Shown piece after piece: positions 1 through 9,276 of a DNA stretch of 64,000 nt. A program made the position numbers and the translations under genes. Under the pieces are notes generated by a model. That model searched no databases and was not told where the DNA came from. It was given only the letters and a program-made list of their open reading frames with translations. The stretch is from NCBI GenBank assembly GCA_004376055.2, contig CP049016.1:2356001-2420000 (forward strand). The letters run 5' to 3'. This DNA comes from Nitrospirales bacterium LBB_01. GTDB lineage: Bacteria; Nitrospirota; Thermodesulfovibrionia; Thermodesulfovibrionales; Magnetobacteriaceae. Numbering within the stretch: the first letter of the stretch is position 1; the number at the start of each line of letters is the position of its first letter.

Positions 1-93
1 ATCCACCAGCTTTAACCCCAGCTCTTTTGCTAAAATTTTACCCACCGTGGTTTTGCCGGTTCCCATAAAACCAATTAACACTATGTTTCTCAA
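1..93 (-). CDS. aroK: Shikimate kinase, N-terminal fragment cut by window edge
   Basis: The first 31 codons, read from a TTG start, give a beginning typical of shikimate kinase: a hydrophobic strand followed by the Walker A loop GFMGTGKTT, then the helix [11 protein letters not shown] and the start of the shikimate-binding strand (LKLVD). The enzyme phosphorylates shikimate with ATP in the chorismate pathway in the cytoplasm. The rest of the gene lies to the left of the window. It sits downstream of pilQ and aroC on the same strand; a pilQ-aroK neighbourhood is common in Gram-negative bacteria. The TTG start is chosen because no ATG or GTG lies between it and the preceding in-frame stop region. 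A gluconate or adenylate kinase fold cannot be strictly excluded from 31 residues, but the context favours AroK. Confidence 0.8.
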   Translation of the reverse strand, partial: MRNIVLIGFMGTGKTTVGKILAKELGLKLVD

Positions 94-122
94 TCTATAT
101 CCTATTATTTAGACTCTCTTGA

Positions 123-1259
123 TTATGGTATCGTTATCAGCGTTCCTGCCTCGCCTACTGCCACAAACTTGCCGTTACCATAGGCTATCTGAGTAAGTGT
201 GTTTGAAGTTGGGGAGGTTTTGACCGTCCATGTGCTTCCATCCGTTGAGGAAAGAAGAGTGCCGCGTGCCCCTACCGTATAGTAAGTACTGTTGCCATAA
301 GCTACACCGTAGAGATTTTGTTGTATACCACTGCTCCGAGCTGTCCATGTGGTACCATCCGTTGAGGTCAATATCGTACCGCTTTCACCCACTATCACGA
401 AAATTCCTCCACCATACACTATGTCATAAAGAGCACTGTTTGAACCTGTGCTTACCGTAGTCCATATTGTACCATTGGTAGAAGTTAAAAGCGTGCCGTT
501 TTCACCTACTACATAAAATGTGCCGCCGATGTTGGATATGCCATATAGATTGTTGGTGGTAACTAATGCACCGACTGTCCAGGTTGAAGCATTGTTTGAT
601 GTAAGGATGGTACCGCTTTGACCTACCGCTATAAATGTGCTGTTTAAATAGGCTGCCCCATATAGCATGATTGTATCATTAAGAGGTGGTACGTTAGTCC
701 AGTTTAGCCTGTCTGGTGAGGTTAGAATTTGTTCATGAGCACCTACCACCAAAAAGGGGTTATACCCGTACGCAACTCCATACAGGTTATGTACATTACT
801 GAAACCGGTTGAGTTATCATAACAAGGACCCACCTGAGACCACGAAACAGCATCTGTTGATGTGAGTATTGTATCCATTGGGTCTTGAGAATTATTACAA
901 GCTAGTGTCTGATAATCGCCAACTACCAAGAAAGCACCGTATTTAAAAGTGTCATACTTTATGCCATGCAAGTTCTGAGTAACACCGGAGCTTCCCAATG
1001 TGCCTGTGGAGTTATCCGCTGGGACAGTAGTCGTTGTTGTGCTGCCGCTTGCGTTGCTGGTAGTGGTTGTTGTGCTGACAGCGCTTGTGGTTGTTGTGCT
1101 GCTGCCGGTTGAGTTGTCAGAAGAGCTGGTTGTGGTTGTTGTAGAGCCGCTTGCGGAGGATGAGCTGCCGCTGTCCGACACACCTCCGCCACAGCCGCTT
1201 AAATACACAATACATGCCAGTATTGCTAAATATAATACAAAAAAATTTCTGCGTGTCAT
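123..1259 (-). CDS. Secreted lipoprotein with YCF48/BNR-like repeats
   Basis: The 378-residue product starts with a lipoprotein signal peptide: charged MTRRN, a hydrophobic core and the lipobox LSGC with the lipidated Cys at about residue 23. Residues 25-85 are a low-complexity Ser/Thr/Gly linker with runs of four or five Thr, encoded by a degenerate repeat on the DNA level. Residues 95-378 hold about seven copies of a 40-residue motif of the form LYG(V/I)AYG...VVG..GT(I/L)LTS.DG.TWT, which is typical of YCF48/BNR beta-propeller blades. It is probably anchored in the outer membrane facing the periplasm or the outside. The gene lies between aroC and aroK, an odd place for such a protein. The exact function is unknown; propellers of this type act as assembly or binding platforms. 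Confidence 0.75.
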   Translation of the reverse strand: MTRRNFFVLYLAILACIVYLSGCGGGVSDSGSSSSASGSTTTTTSSSDNSTGSSTTTTSAVSTTTTTSNASGSTTTTTVPADNSTGTLGSSGVTQNLHGIKYDTFKYGAFLVVGDYQTLACNNSQDPMDTILTSTDAVSWSQVGPCYDNSTGFSNVHNLYGVAYGYNPFLVVGAHEQILTSPDRLNWTNVPPLNDTIMLYGAAYLNSTFIAVGQSGTILTSNNASTWTVGALVTTNNLYGISNIGGTFYVVGENGTLLTSTNGTIWTTVSTGSNSALYDIVYGGGIFVIVGESGTILTSTDGTTWTARSSGIQQNLYGVAYGNSTYYTVGARGTLLSSTDGSTWTVKTSPTSNTLTQIAYGNGKFVAVGEAGTLITIP

Positions 1260-1320
1260 AAAGTCACCTCTTTAACGAGTTTTTATCTTTCGGATTAATA
1301 TTCCGTATATTTTTCTACTA

Positions 1321-2505
1321 TTAAAAATTATTGACATATTCCATGTATTTATTAAAATTCCTGATAGTCTCATCCATAGTGTCTCCGCCAAACTTTGTCA
1401 ACATAAGATCGGCAATAGTTGTTGCAGTCACTGCCTCAGCTATCACTGCACATGCCGGAACTGCACAGACGTCAGAGCGTTCATACGCTGCCTCAATCGG
1501 TGCCTTTGTTTCTATGTCGACAGACCTTAGCGGCCTTCTCTGAGTTGGAATGGGCTTCATCGCTCCTCTAATCAAAATCGGCATTCCATTAGACATGCCT
1601 CCCTCCACTCCTCCACAATTATTCGTCTTTCTTATAAACCCTTTGCTGTTTTCATAAAATATCTCATCCATAACCTGAGAGCCTGGTCGCACTGCCATAT
1701 CAAACCCACGCCCTACCTCAACACCCTTTACGGCCTGAATTGCCATCACAGACTGTGCCAAAAGGCCGTCAAGCCGCCTATCCCATTGCGTATGACTACC
1801 AAGTCCTATGGGCACATTAAGAGCAAACACTTCAAATATCCCACCCAAAGTGTCGCCGTGCTCTGTTGCTTCATCTATAGCACTAACCATACGCTTACTG
1901 TCCTCAGGATACGGGCAGCGGACATCAGACATCTCTGCCATTTCGTATAACTGCTGAAGCGCTGACGGGTCAGCAGCGTCCACTTCACAATATCGTCTGC
2001 CCACGCCGCCTATGTTTATCACGTAACTTCCTGTTTTTATGCCAAACTGTCCTATAAACTTCTTACACAGCGCCCCAATAGCCACTCTCCCAGCCGTTTC
2101 ACGTGCCGATGATCTTTCAAGCACATTCCTTACATCCTTAAAGCCATACTTTGTCACTCCAGGCAAATCGGCGTGTCCAGGGCGCGGTTTTGTCACAGCT
2201 GCAATAGTACCGCTTTTAGAGGCATCATCAGACATACCTGATTCCCAATTTTTCCAGTCACGATTTTCTATTTTTAGCGTTATCGGCGACCCAAGCGTCT
2301 TTCCCCACCTTACTCCCGAAAGAAACTCCACACGGTCACTCTCTATTTTCATCCTTCCGCCGCGGCCATAACCCATTTGGCGTCTCTTCAAATCCACGTC
2401 TATATCCTCTCCCTCTATGGACAGATTTGACGGGAGGCCCTCCACTATACCAATGATTGCTTTACCGTGCGACTCACCACCAGAGAGTATTCTTAAACGC
2501 TGCAT
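1321..2505 (-). CDS. aroC: Chorismate synthase
   Basis: The 394-residue protein has the family start (LRILSGGESHGKAIIGIVEGLP) and the signatures RPGHADLPGVTKYG and ARETAGRVAIGALCKKF, in the usual order. It converts 5-enolpyruvylshikimate-3-phosphate to chorismate using reduced FMN in the cytoplasm. Its length is a little above the family usual of about 360-390. It lies 32 bp downstream of pilQ and upstream of the propeller lipoprotein and aroK, all on the same strand, so the shikimate genes here appear attached to the pilus operon. The start codon gives a conventional N-terminus. Confidence 0.96.
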   Translation of the reverse strand: MQRLRILSGGESHGKAIIGIVEGLPSNLSIEGEDIDVDLKRRQMGYGRGGRMKIESDRVEFLSGVRWGKTLGSPITLKIENRDWKNWESGMSDDASKSGTIAAVTKPRPGHADLPGVTKYGFKDVRNVLERSSARETAGRVAIGALCKKFIGQFGIKTGSYVINIGGVGRRYCEVDAADPSALQQLYEMAEMSDVRCPYPEDSKRMVSAIDEATEHGDTLGGIFEVFALNVPIGLGSHTQWDRRLDGLLAQSVMAIQAVKGVEVGRGFDMAVRPGSQVMDEIFYENSKGFIRKTNNCGGVEGGMSNGMPILIRGAMKPIPTQRRPLRSVDIETKAPIEAAYERSDVCAVPACAVIAEAVTATTIADLMLTKFGGDTMDETIRNFNKYMEYVNNF

Positions 2506-2537
2506 TCTCTGCCATATTTCCCGTTTATAACCATGTT

Positions 2538-4850
2538 CTACCCTTGCGTTCCATCTTCAGTATCTCTGTTTAGAATCCTTGGCGTTATGAAAATCAGAAA
2601 CTCACTATTGTTTTTAGTTACCGAATCAGTCTTAAACAGCCAGCCTAACACAGGAATATCCTTTAACCACTTTGTACCCTCCTCGGATTCCTTTGTGTCC
2701 TGCTTAAATATACCGCCCAGAACCAGTGTTTCTCCGTTTTTTACGAGAGCCTTTGTATCCTCAGATATCTTCTTTGTCCTTGGAGCCTCCGAGCCGCCAA
2801 TTGTGGTCATACTGACATAGTCCTCTTTGCTTATGGTTACAGAGAGTATGATTGAATTGTCAGGAGTTACCTGCGGTGTTACTGATATATTGACAGTCAC
2901 ATCCTTAAAGGCTGCTGAGACCACACTTGCTCCGCCTGAGGTGGATATTTGAGGATACGGGATGCTCTCACCCTGAGATATTGTAGCCTTTTGGTTATCC
3001 ATAGTTAAAACCCGAGGACTGGTCAGTATTTTACCCTTATCGGCAGACTCAAGGGCCTGTAGTTTAAGGTCAAGACCAAGTGTGCCAAGTGCGTTTAAAA
3101 ATCCTAAAATTATACTGCTGCTTGCGCCGCTTACAGCAGTCGGCAAATCCGCTAGATATGAACTCCCGCTTAGACTGCCCTGAGCCGCAACACCGGTGCC
3201 AAGTTTCCAGCCGTCTTTTGAATTGTACTTTTGGTAACCGCCCCAGCTTACTCCCAGAGTATCCAGCACGTTATTTGAAACCTCCACGATTCGTGCCTCT
3301 ATCAGTATCTGAGCCGTTGGTTTATCAAGACGCTTTATCATCTTATCTAACTCGTCCATCACCCTTGACACATCTCTGACGATTAAAGAGCCGGTCCTTG
3401 CATCTGAAGTAATCGTCCCCCTCTTAGAGAGCATATTGCTGTCTTTGTTTTGAAGAAACGACTTAACATCATCAACTTTTGCGTAGTTTATATGAAAAAT
3501 CTTTGTTACGAGATCCTCAGACTCTTCTTTAGTATTTTTCAATTCAGTCTGAGACTTTGCCGCCTCAAGCTCCTGCTTCTGTTCGGAGGCAAGAGTATCT
3601 CTGGTAGCTATTCTTATGATATTGCCCTGCACATCGCAGCCCAGCGGTGGATTGTTCGTTTTAAGTATAAGCTTCATAATTTCGTACCATGGGGCATCTT
3701 TCACCTGCATGGTGGTCGTACCTTTGACGCCTGTGTCCACCACTATGTTACAGCCGCTTTCTTGTGCCAAAAGCCTAAACACCGACACTACATCGGCATT
3801 TTGGAAATCCAACACCAAAGTACTCTGAGAATTACACGGAAGGGGTTTGCCGCCACAGGAATTTATTACTGGCGCTGATGTCTCTGGTGAGACCTGTTCA
3901 GCCTGAGGGGCAGCAGTTGCTGAGACAGCCGGTGATAATTTTTTGCCGGCTGCCGCTTTGGAGTCATCCATTTGAGCAGATGGCATCTCAAATGAGTTTT
4001 CAACTCTGGCCTCAGCCATATCAGCAGTCGTTAAAGATACTGTAAGAATGTCAGGGCCGGATAACACTTTGGAGCTGGTTCCCTTATCCAGTTCCATAAC
4101 AATTCGAACTCCATCCCCTTGCGTGCTCCACTTAAAACTCTTAACAGGGGCTGCAACTTTATCAGGCGTCATGGCTGTTAAAGCAACTCCTGCAATGTAA
4201 ATCACAAGGCTGTCGTCATAATTTGAAACCTCAGGGACCATCTTGCCATCCCCCTTTATGACCACCTGCACGGCGCCGTTGTCATGCTTAAACTGTACGC
4301 CTGTTACACTGCCAGCCTTTTTAACAGCAGAACCTGCCTGTTCAGAACTTACTTTTTCCATGAGACCGTCAAAATCGCCCTTAGTTCCTGCGGCTTTATC
4401 ACCCCCGGACTGTTTTGAGATGTTTATAGTCAGTACGTCACCGCTGACAAAGTGCGTTGCCTCAAGCGGTGCAGGCAGAGTTATTTCAGCTATTGTGGAA
4501 ACAACCGGTCCGGGTTTTGTCTGAAAATTTATTTCAGATATTCCATCTTTTTTAGATATAATTCGTTCCGTAAAGCGGCCCGGCTCAATTGCCTTTAGTT
4601 CAACAAATATCTTAAAGGGGTCGCTGTCTCTTGTCACCTTATATTCAAAACCCTCAGAAATTGTAAATCTTACGGCATAATCGTATATATCGACGGCTTT
4701 CAGCACTTTCGCACCGGAGTTCTCCTCAGGGGTTTTCTCTTTAACGTTAAATCTGGATGCACAGCCACACAAAAAGGTCGTAGATAATGTCAGTACAAAC
4801 AACACGGTTAATAATCTTACTACTTTAAGCGGTAAATTCATATTTCTCAC
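2538..4850 (-). CDS. pilQ: Type IV pilus secretin PilQ
   Basis: This 770-residue protein forms the outer-membrane channel of the type IV pilus. It has a signal peptide with a lipobox-like LCGC near residue 30, two AMIN-type domains (about 45-140 and 190-285), an STN domain (about 345-410, LDFQNADVVSVFRLLAQESG), an N1/KH-like domain (about 445-520) and a secretin domain to the C-terminus, including the VPVLGWLF signature near residue 740. AMIN domains bind peptidoglycan. It ends the pilM-pilN-pilO-pilP series and is preceded by a shorter paralogue with the same AMIN and STN parts. A region of 206 bp containing a dispersed repeat separates it from that paralogue, so it may have its own promoter. 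Confidence 0.94.
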   Translation of the reverse strand: MRNMNLPLKVVRLLTVLFVLTLSTTFLCGCASRFNVKEKTPEENSGAKVLKAVDIYDYAVRFTISEGFEYKVTRDSDPFKIFVELKAIEPGRFTERIISKKDGISEINFQTKPGPVVSTIAEITLPAPLEATHFVSGDVLTINISKQSGGDKAAGTKGDFDGLMEKVSSEQAGSAVKKAGSVTGVQFKHDNGAVQVVIKGDGKMVPEVSNYDDSLVIYIAGVALTAMTPDKVAAPVKSFKWSTQGDGVRIVMELDKGTSSKVLSGPDILTVSLTTADMAEARVENSFEMPSAQMDDSKAAAGKKLSPAVSATAAPQAEQVSPETSAPVINSCGGKPLPCNSQSTLVLDFQNADVVSVFRLLAQESGCNIVVDTGVKGTTTMQVKDAPWYEIMKLILKTNNPPLGCDVQGNIIRIATRDTLASEQKQELEAAKSQTELKNTKEESEDLVTKIFHINYAKVDDVKSFLQNKDSNMLSKRGTITSDARTGSLIVRDVSRVMDELDKMIKRLDKPTAQILIEARIVEVSNNVLDTLGVSWGGYQKYNSKDGWKLGTGVAAQGSLSGSSYLADLPTAVSGASSSIILGFLNALGTLGLDLKLQALESADKGKILTSPRVLTMDNQKATISQGESIPYPQISTSGGASVVSAAFKDVTVNISVTPQVTPDNSIILSVTISKEDYVSMTTIGGSEAPRTKKISEDTKALVKNGETLVLGGIFKQDTKESEEGTKWLKDIPVLGWLFKTDSVTKNNSEFLIFITPRILNRDTEDGTQG

Positions 4851-4894
4851 TAAACCTCCCTAACTTAATAACTCTAAAACAGTTTACACCAATC

Positions 4895-5011
4895 CGCATT
4901 CAATCGCCTAACTTTGTTGGCATGCGTCAAAAGCTCCTCATCGTACTAAAAGTACGCCTCCGTCGCTTTCTCCTTGCCGCCTCGTTATGCTTCTGACTGC
5001 GACTTGATATT
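4895..5011 (+). repeat. Dispersed intergenic repeat of about 115 bp, copy 1
   Basis: This stretch between pilQ and its paralogue matches two other intergenic places: 62325-62457 in the same orientation and 46340-46451 in the opposite one. The shared blocks are cgcattcaatcgcctaac, the middle agctcctca.cgtac, and ttgccgcctcgttat.cttctga near the end. The centre of this copy holds a short palindrome cgtactaaaagtacg. It contains no plausible gene. Its spread in intergenic places suggests a non-autonomous mobile or REP-like element. Confidence 0.8.
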
Positions 5012-5056
5012 ACACACATATAACACATTATAAAACCCTCCGCGGACATTATGCCG

Positions 5057-6382
5057 CTACCTTTTTTTCCTGCTATGTTTATTCTTTTTGACCTTTGATT
5101 TAACCGGATGTTTTGCCGAATGTTTTGCTGAGTCCACTGTCACATTTAAATCAAGCGTAAGTTTGCCGTTTTCAGCGGTAATGTTAGTCCTCCGTATAGT
5201 CTTTGTGCCTCCGCCCAGCCCGGTAAGCGTTATGTTTAAGTCTTTTATTATTATCGGACGTCCTGCTGTTTCCTCTGCTGAGCTTTTCTCCGATTGGCTT
5301 GCCGGATTGGAAATCCTTATTGTGTTGTCATCAGTAATTGTCTTAATAAGGTGAGTAGTTTCAAGGACAAGGTCAAGGGCTTTTTGCCATGGCAGGTCTC
5401 TCAGTTTTATAGTTATCTTACCACCTACGCCGTGGTCAAGCACTATATTTGCTCCGCTTACCTCAGATATAAGTCTTATAACTGAGACCACATCAGCATC
5501 CACAAAATCAAGCGATATGAGATGGTCCTTAAAGTCAGGAGCATGAGCCGCTGATCCCTTTACAATAGGCTCTTTGTGCAAACTCTCAGACTCTGCTTTT
5601 GACGCTGCCGTCATCTCCGCCTTGCCATTGGGGTAGAGCCTTACCGAAAACCCGTTACTATGTAACTGTACGTCATACTTAACCTTATCGGTTAAATCCA
5701 ACACAAACCTTACTTTATCTTTATGCTGCCAGTATCTTATCCCTTTTATAGGACTCTGCACACTAAGTTTGGGTATTTTAGAGAGTCTTACGCCAGGAAT
5801 ATCCACTACAATTCGCCCATCAAGAGAAAACACATCCGGCACAAGGGAGCCATCCCCTTTTACTCCTAAAACCAGTGTGCCGTCCGTTTGTTTTAAGTCT
5901 AAACCGGTAATTGACTTGCCTGTTATTGAGCCTGTGCTTGTATTTTCAAGGTTATCTGCTTTTTCCACCTGGTGTATTTTTATGTTAAGGATATTGCCCT
6001 CGGAGAGGGTCTTAATTGAGAAACCTGGAATGTAACTTATCTCTAAGGTACTGTCATCAGAGGGCGTTATATTATCTGAAGCCAAACTTTTCATGCCTAC
6101 AACAGATACTGTAGGGGACCCCTCGCCGCCTGTGATAGTTTTACCGTTAAAAGTGCCGGCACTTACTCCGGGCAGATAAACACTTCTTATTGACTTACTC
6201 TCCTGCGGTAAAGTCTCATACATAAACGGCTTTGCTAACACCACATTTATACTAAGACCGGAAACATCTATACTTGTTATAGTATTTTGTTCAACACCGC
6301 CGCTGTCTTTTTTGACAGAGGCACAACCAAAAAACAGAAAAAGAACCAGAGAGGCTAAGACAGCTTTTTTACTTATCGCCAC
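5057..6382 (-). CDS. AMIN and STN domain lipoprotein, PilQ paralogue lacking the secretin pore
   Basis: The 441-residue protein resembles the N-terminal half of PilQ. It has a signal peptide with a lipobox-like FFGC near residue 20, two AMIN-type regions (about 40-135 and 150-255) and an STN domain (about 285-355, LDFVDADVVSVIRLISEVSG), then a tail ending in a very basic Lys/Arg/His-rich stretch. The secretin and KH domains are absent. The start overlaps pilP by 10 bases, so it belongs to the pilMNOP transcription unit. It may act as a pilotin-like or peptidoglycan-binding accessory of the pilus channel; this is inference. The parallel domain order shows that it and pilQ arose by duplication, with loss of the pore domain in this copy. 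Confidence 0.8.
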   Translation of the reverse strand: MAISKKAVLASLVLFLFFGCASVKKDSGGVEQNTITSIDVSGLSINVVLAKPFMYETLPQESKSIRSVYLPGVSAGTFNGKTITGGEGSPTVSVVGMKSLASDNITPSDDSTLEISYIPGFSIKTLSEGNILNIKIHQVEKADNLENTSTGSITGKSITGLDLKQTDGTLVLGVKGDGSLVPDVFSLDGRIVVDIPGVRLSKIPKLSVQSPIKGIRYWQHKDKVRFVLDLTDKVKYDVQLHSNGFSVRLYPNGKAEMTAASKAESESLHKEPIVKGSAAHAPDFKDHLISLDFVDADVVSVIRLISEVSGANIVLDHGVGGKITIKLRDLPWQKALDLVLETTHLIKTITDDNTIRISNPASQSEKSSAEETAGRPIIIKDLNITLTGLGGGTKTIRRTNITAENGKLTLDLNVTVDSAKHSAKHPVKSKVKKNKHSRKKR

Positions 6383-6942
6383 TCTACCTCCTCCTCCTCG
6401 CTTCTTAATCTGATTTTTCTTTTGATAGAAATCACCCGTCCATATGGGTCTAAGGTATCCTCTTTGACCACTATTCCTGTAAGATTGTCCTCATTTCTAT
6501 TATTAATGTAAATTCTTGACACTATCCCGCCATTTGGGCCCATAGGCATTCCTTTCCTTACGACATAATACTTTCCTCCGGTAATAGTCACTAAACCATA
6601 CAGTTCATACTCTTTGGGGTCAACATCATGCTTGTCGGAACACTGCACGTTTTTCTTGTCGCCGGTGTCGCAAAGAACCCCTAAGAGTCTGATTGAATCT
6701 AAATCAACTGTCTCAAGCGGAGTAAGAACTCTTCTTTTTTTGCTTTCCTTGCCGCCAGCCCTAACTCTTTTGTTATAAGTTATGATGGACATAAAGGGAT
6801 CACGTCTGGGTGACGAGCTGTACTGATACTTCACCGGTTTAGGAACATCTATTACGGGCGGCTCAACAGATTCTCCCTGCTTATATTCAGCATATGAGAC
6901 GCCTTTAACGAAAAACATCATTGCCAATACTGACAATAACAC
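6373..6942 (-). CDS. pilP: Type IV pilus assembly protein PilP
   Basis: The 189-residue product follows pilO and has PilP features: a hydrophobic N-terminal segment, a proline-rich linker with the conserved RRDPF motif near residue 47, and a small beta domain starting around SIRLLGVL. PilP connects the inner-membrane PilNO complex to the secretin PilQ in the periplasm. The start is uncertain. GTG at 6942 opens inside the hydrophobic segment, while the frame stays open upstream through LKKLVEIV, which would make a normal charged signal peptide; a CTG at about 6963 follows a GGAGGG only three bases away. The true protein is probably a few residues longer than given. Confidence 0.85.
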   Translation of the reverse strand: MLLSVLAMMFFVKGVSYAEYKQGESVEPPVIDVPKPVKYQYSSSPRRDPFMSIITYNKRVRAGGKESKKRRVLTPLETVDLDSIRLLGVLCDTGDKKNVQCSDKHDVDPKEYELYGLVTITGGKYYVVRKGMPMGPNGGIVSRIYINNRNEDNLTGIVVKEDTLDPYGRVISIKRKIRLRSEEEEVEWR

Positions 6943-6959
6943 TATTTCTACAAGTTTTT

Positions 6960-7532
6960 TCAGTTTCCCTCCGGCTCAGGTTTTGACGTAAAGGTGCTTG
7001 CGTTTAAGTTTATATTTAAAACATCGCCGCCTGGAGCCAAATTAATCTGGGACACATTCACTATCCTCTCAAGAGAGGTCAATCTGCTTAAAAAATCACC
7101 CAGCTGGTGGTATGTGCCTCTCATGTCAATCTTAACCCGGGTTTCAAACAGTATTCCGCTTGGATGCTCCGACCTTGCCTGCGGCTCCCACCGGCCTATA
7201 GCAAGGCCAGAGAGTTTGCACTCATCCGATATCTGCTTAAGAAGGATTGATATCTCACTTTCCTCAGGCAGCCGTTTCTTTATCTCAGCGTACATTCTAA
7301 TAGCAACAGCTAACTGCTCTTTTAACTTTGGCAGGTTAGCAACCTGCTTTTGGGCTTTTGATATTTCCTCATCCAAACGTTTTATATCTTTTTGAAACTT
7401 TTTTATCTCTGTAGTCTTAGGGCCCACTACCACAAGATAAAATGGCAGTGCTATGAGAATTATGGGTAACACCACAATCAATATTTTCTGCCACTGGGGC
7501 AGCTTATCAATATCAATATTTATCTTTTCCAC
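6960..7532 (-). CDS. pilO: Type IV pilus assembly protein PilO
   Basis: The 190-residue protein has a short cytoplasmic N-terminus, one membrane helix (about residues 15-36), a coiled coil (about 40-85) and a ferredoxin-like periplasmic domain, the usual PilO plan. It pairs with PilN to form the inner-membrane alignment complex. Its start codon touches the pilN stop at 7532, which points to translational coupling. The motif GTYHQLGDFLSRLTSLERIV is typical of the family. Confidence 0.93.
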   Translation of the reverse strand: MEKINIDIDKLPQWQKILIVVLPIILIALPFYLVVVGPKTTEIKKFQKDIKRLDEEISKAQKQVANLPKLKEQLAVAIRMYAEIKKRLPEESEISILLKQISDECKLSGLAIGRWEPQARSEHPSGILFETRVKIDMRGTYHQLGDFLSRLTSLERIVNVSQINLAPGGDVLNINLNASTFTSKPEPEGN

Positions 7533-8128
7533 TACGGTGTATTAGCTCCCTGCTTAGCGTCAGCTTTAGGTTCCTCTGGGTTTATCGTAGTCTCTATCGC
7601 AAAATCAACGCAATTTACTCCCTCCGCAGAACCCAGTACGGCTCTGCGCAATACGGTATCTTTGAAACGGGTTGATTTTTTAAGATTTTCGACAAAAATA
7701 ACCACATCGTCATTTGACAAAGCTTTCCCCTCAATTTTGAGCAAGTTACCTAACACATCAATCTTTGTAAACCAAACATTTTCCGGCAGTAATTTGCAAA
7801 GATCATCAAGCACTTTTACGGGGAGACTTTGGGCTGCCGTCAACTGCCCAATTACCTTTATGTTATCTTCTATCTTTTTTTGTTTCTCGCCAAGTTTTTT
7901 GACCTCGCCTAACTGATTATTTAAGTCCTTAAGCATGGCATCTTTACGAGACTTGTCTTTTTTCATTTTGGTCACTTTACCCGAAAGGTAAAAATAGCTA
8001 TAAAGAGCGACCCCAGAGGACAGCAAAAACACGACAATCAGCAACACCAAAGTCATTGGCACAGGAGCCGCAGCCTTTTTCCTTCTCCTTGCTTTCCCAT
8101 CAAGTGGAAGAAGGTTTATTTTAATCAT
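7532..8128 (-). CDS. pilN: Type IV pilus assembly protein PilN
   Basis: The 198-residue protein begins with MIKINLLPL, the conserved cytoplasmic PilN motif that binds PilM. A membrane helix follows at about residues 25-50, then a coiled coil and a periplasmic domain with the segment LPENVWFTKIDV. The start overlaps the pilM stop by four bases. The tail is rich in Pro, Ala and Lys. Confidence 0.94.
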   Translation of the reverse strand: MIKINLLPLDGKARRRKKAAAPVPMTLVLLIVVFLLSSGVALYSYFYLSGKVTKMKKDKSRKDAMLKDLNNQLGEVKKLGEKQKKIEDNIKVIGQLTAAQSLPVKVLDDLCKLLPENVWFTKIDVLGNLLKIEGKALSNDDVVIFVENLKKSTRFKDTVLRRAVLGSAEGVNCVDFAIETTINPEEPKADAKQGANTP

Positions 8129-9189
8129 CTGTCGCCGATTTTCCTTGTAGAAAGACCCACAGCCACCAGAGCTAATGCCGATACCGAATCCAGCTGCCTA
8201 AGGTCAAAGCTTTTCGGGATTTTTATATTTTTAAATGGATTAACAGCAATCACATGGTAACCTGTACGCTCAGAGAGAGTGTCTCTGAAGCCATGCACTA
8301 AACTGCCGCCGCCGCCTGTCATAATCTCATCTATGGCCTCCATCTCAGGTGAGTCGCTGAAATAATCCAAAGACCTGCGTATCTCCATAATAATTTGCTC
8401 ATTTGCGCCTAAAAGCACAGACTTGACGTCCTCCTGCGATACCCCCTCCACTGACTCCCCGCGCTTTAGACGCTCGGCTGTTTCAAAGGGCAGTTTAAAC
8501 TCTCTCATGAGGGCCTCCGTATGAGTCATGCTGCCGATTGAGCTGTCTTTAGTAAAGACCGATACCCCTGTTTTCAGTATAGTTAGCGTCGTCTTTGATG
8601 CTCCCACGTCTATTATTGCAATGTTTTTAGGTTCCTCTCCCTTAACTTTATAATTGAGCTCATACATGTTTTCCAGAGCAAAAGCGTCCACATCCACTAT
8701 CACGGGGTTAAGGCCGGCCTCTCTGACTGCATTTACATAACCATTTAAAAAGTCCTTCTTTACGGCTACAAGCACAACGTCTATTTGCCCCTGATCCTCG
8801 GCAGGTCCTAGTATCTGGTAATCAAGGTTTACATCCTCTATGCCAAACGGCACGTACTGCTCGGCCTCATAGCGGATATTCTCATTCAGTACATCTTCAG
8901 TCATCTCAGGCAGAGTTATTTTTTTAATTATGACCGAGGAATGACCTGAAAGTGATATAACCACATTTTTGCTCTTTATGCGAACCTTTTTAACAAGCTC
9001 CTTTATCGCCTCTACAAGCTTGGCGCTGTCTGCAATAGAATCCTCCACTATCACAGACGGAGCAATTTCCACGTAATCAAACTGCTCTAACTCATACCCC
9101 TCCCGAGTCTCTTTCAACTGCACAGCCTTTATACAAGAGGAGCCTATGTCCAGCCCCAAGAGAGACTTACTACCCAGTAAATCAAACAT
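8125..9189 (-). CDS. pilM: Type IV pilus assembly ATPase-like PilM
   Basis: The 354-residue protein has the actin/FtsA fold signatures of PilM: GLDIGSSCIKAVQL near the N-terminus, IAIIDVGASKTTL in the middle and the adenosine-binding MTGGGGSLVHGF near residue 290. It is cytoplasmic and recruits PilN to the inner membrane. It is the first gene of the operon; 87 bp separate it from truB upstream, so a promoter probably lies in or near 9190-9276. Confidence 0.95.
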   Translation of the reverse strand: MFDLLGSKSLLGLDIGSSCIKAVQLKETREGYELEQFDYVEIAPSVIVEDSIADSAKLVEAIKELVKKVRIKSKNVVISLSGHSSVIIKKITLPEMTEDVLNENIRYEAEQYVPFGIEDVNLDYQILGPAEDQGQIDVVLVAVKKDFLNGYVNAVREAGLNPVIVDVDAFALENMYELNYKVKGEEPKNIAIIDVGASKTTLTILKTGVSVFTKDSSIGSMTHTEALMREFKLPFETAERLKRGESVEGVSQEDVKSVLLGANEQIIMEIRRSLDYFSDSPEMEAIDEIMTGGGGSLVHGFRDTLSERTGYHVIAVNPFKNIKIPKSFDLRQLDSVSALALVAVGLSTRKIGDR

Positions 9190-9276
9190 GATGAATTTTT
9201 ACATAATTTAATAGTCTTGTCAAGTGTTTTTTCTATTTTTTTATAAACACTTAACCAAAAAACAGCTTTAACTATT

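Noticed and set aside
3450-3878. Plus-strand ORF of 142 codons inside pilQ
   Set aside because: Antisense shadow of pilQ with no start signal or family features.
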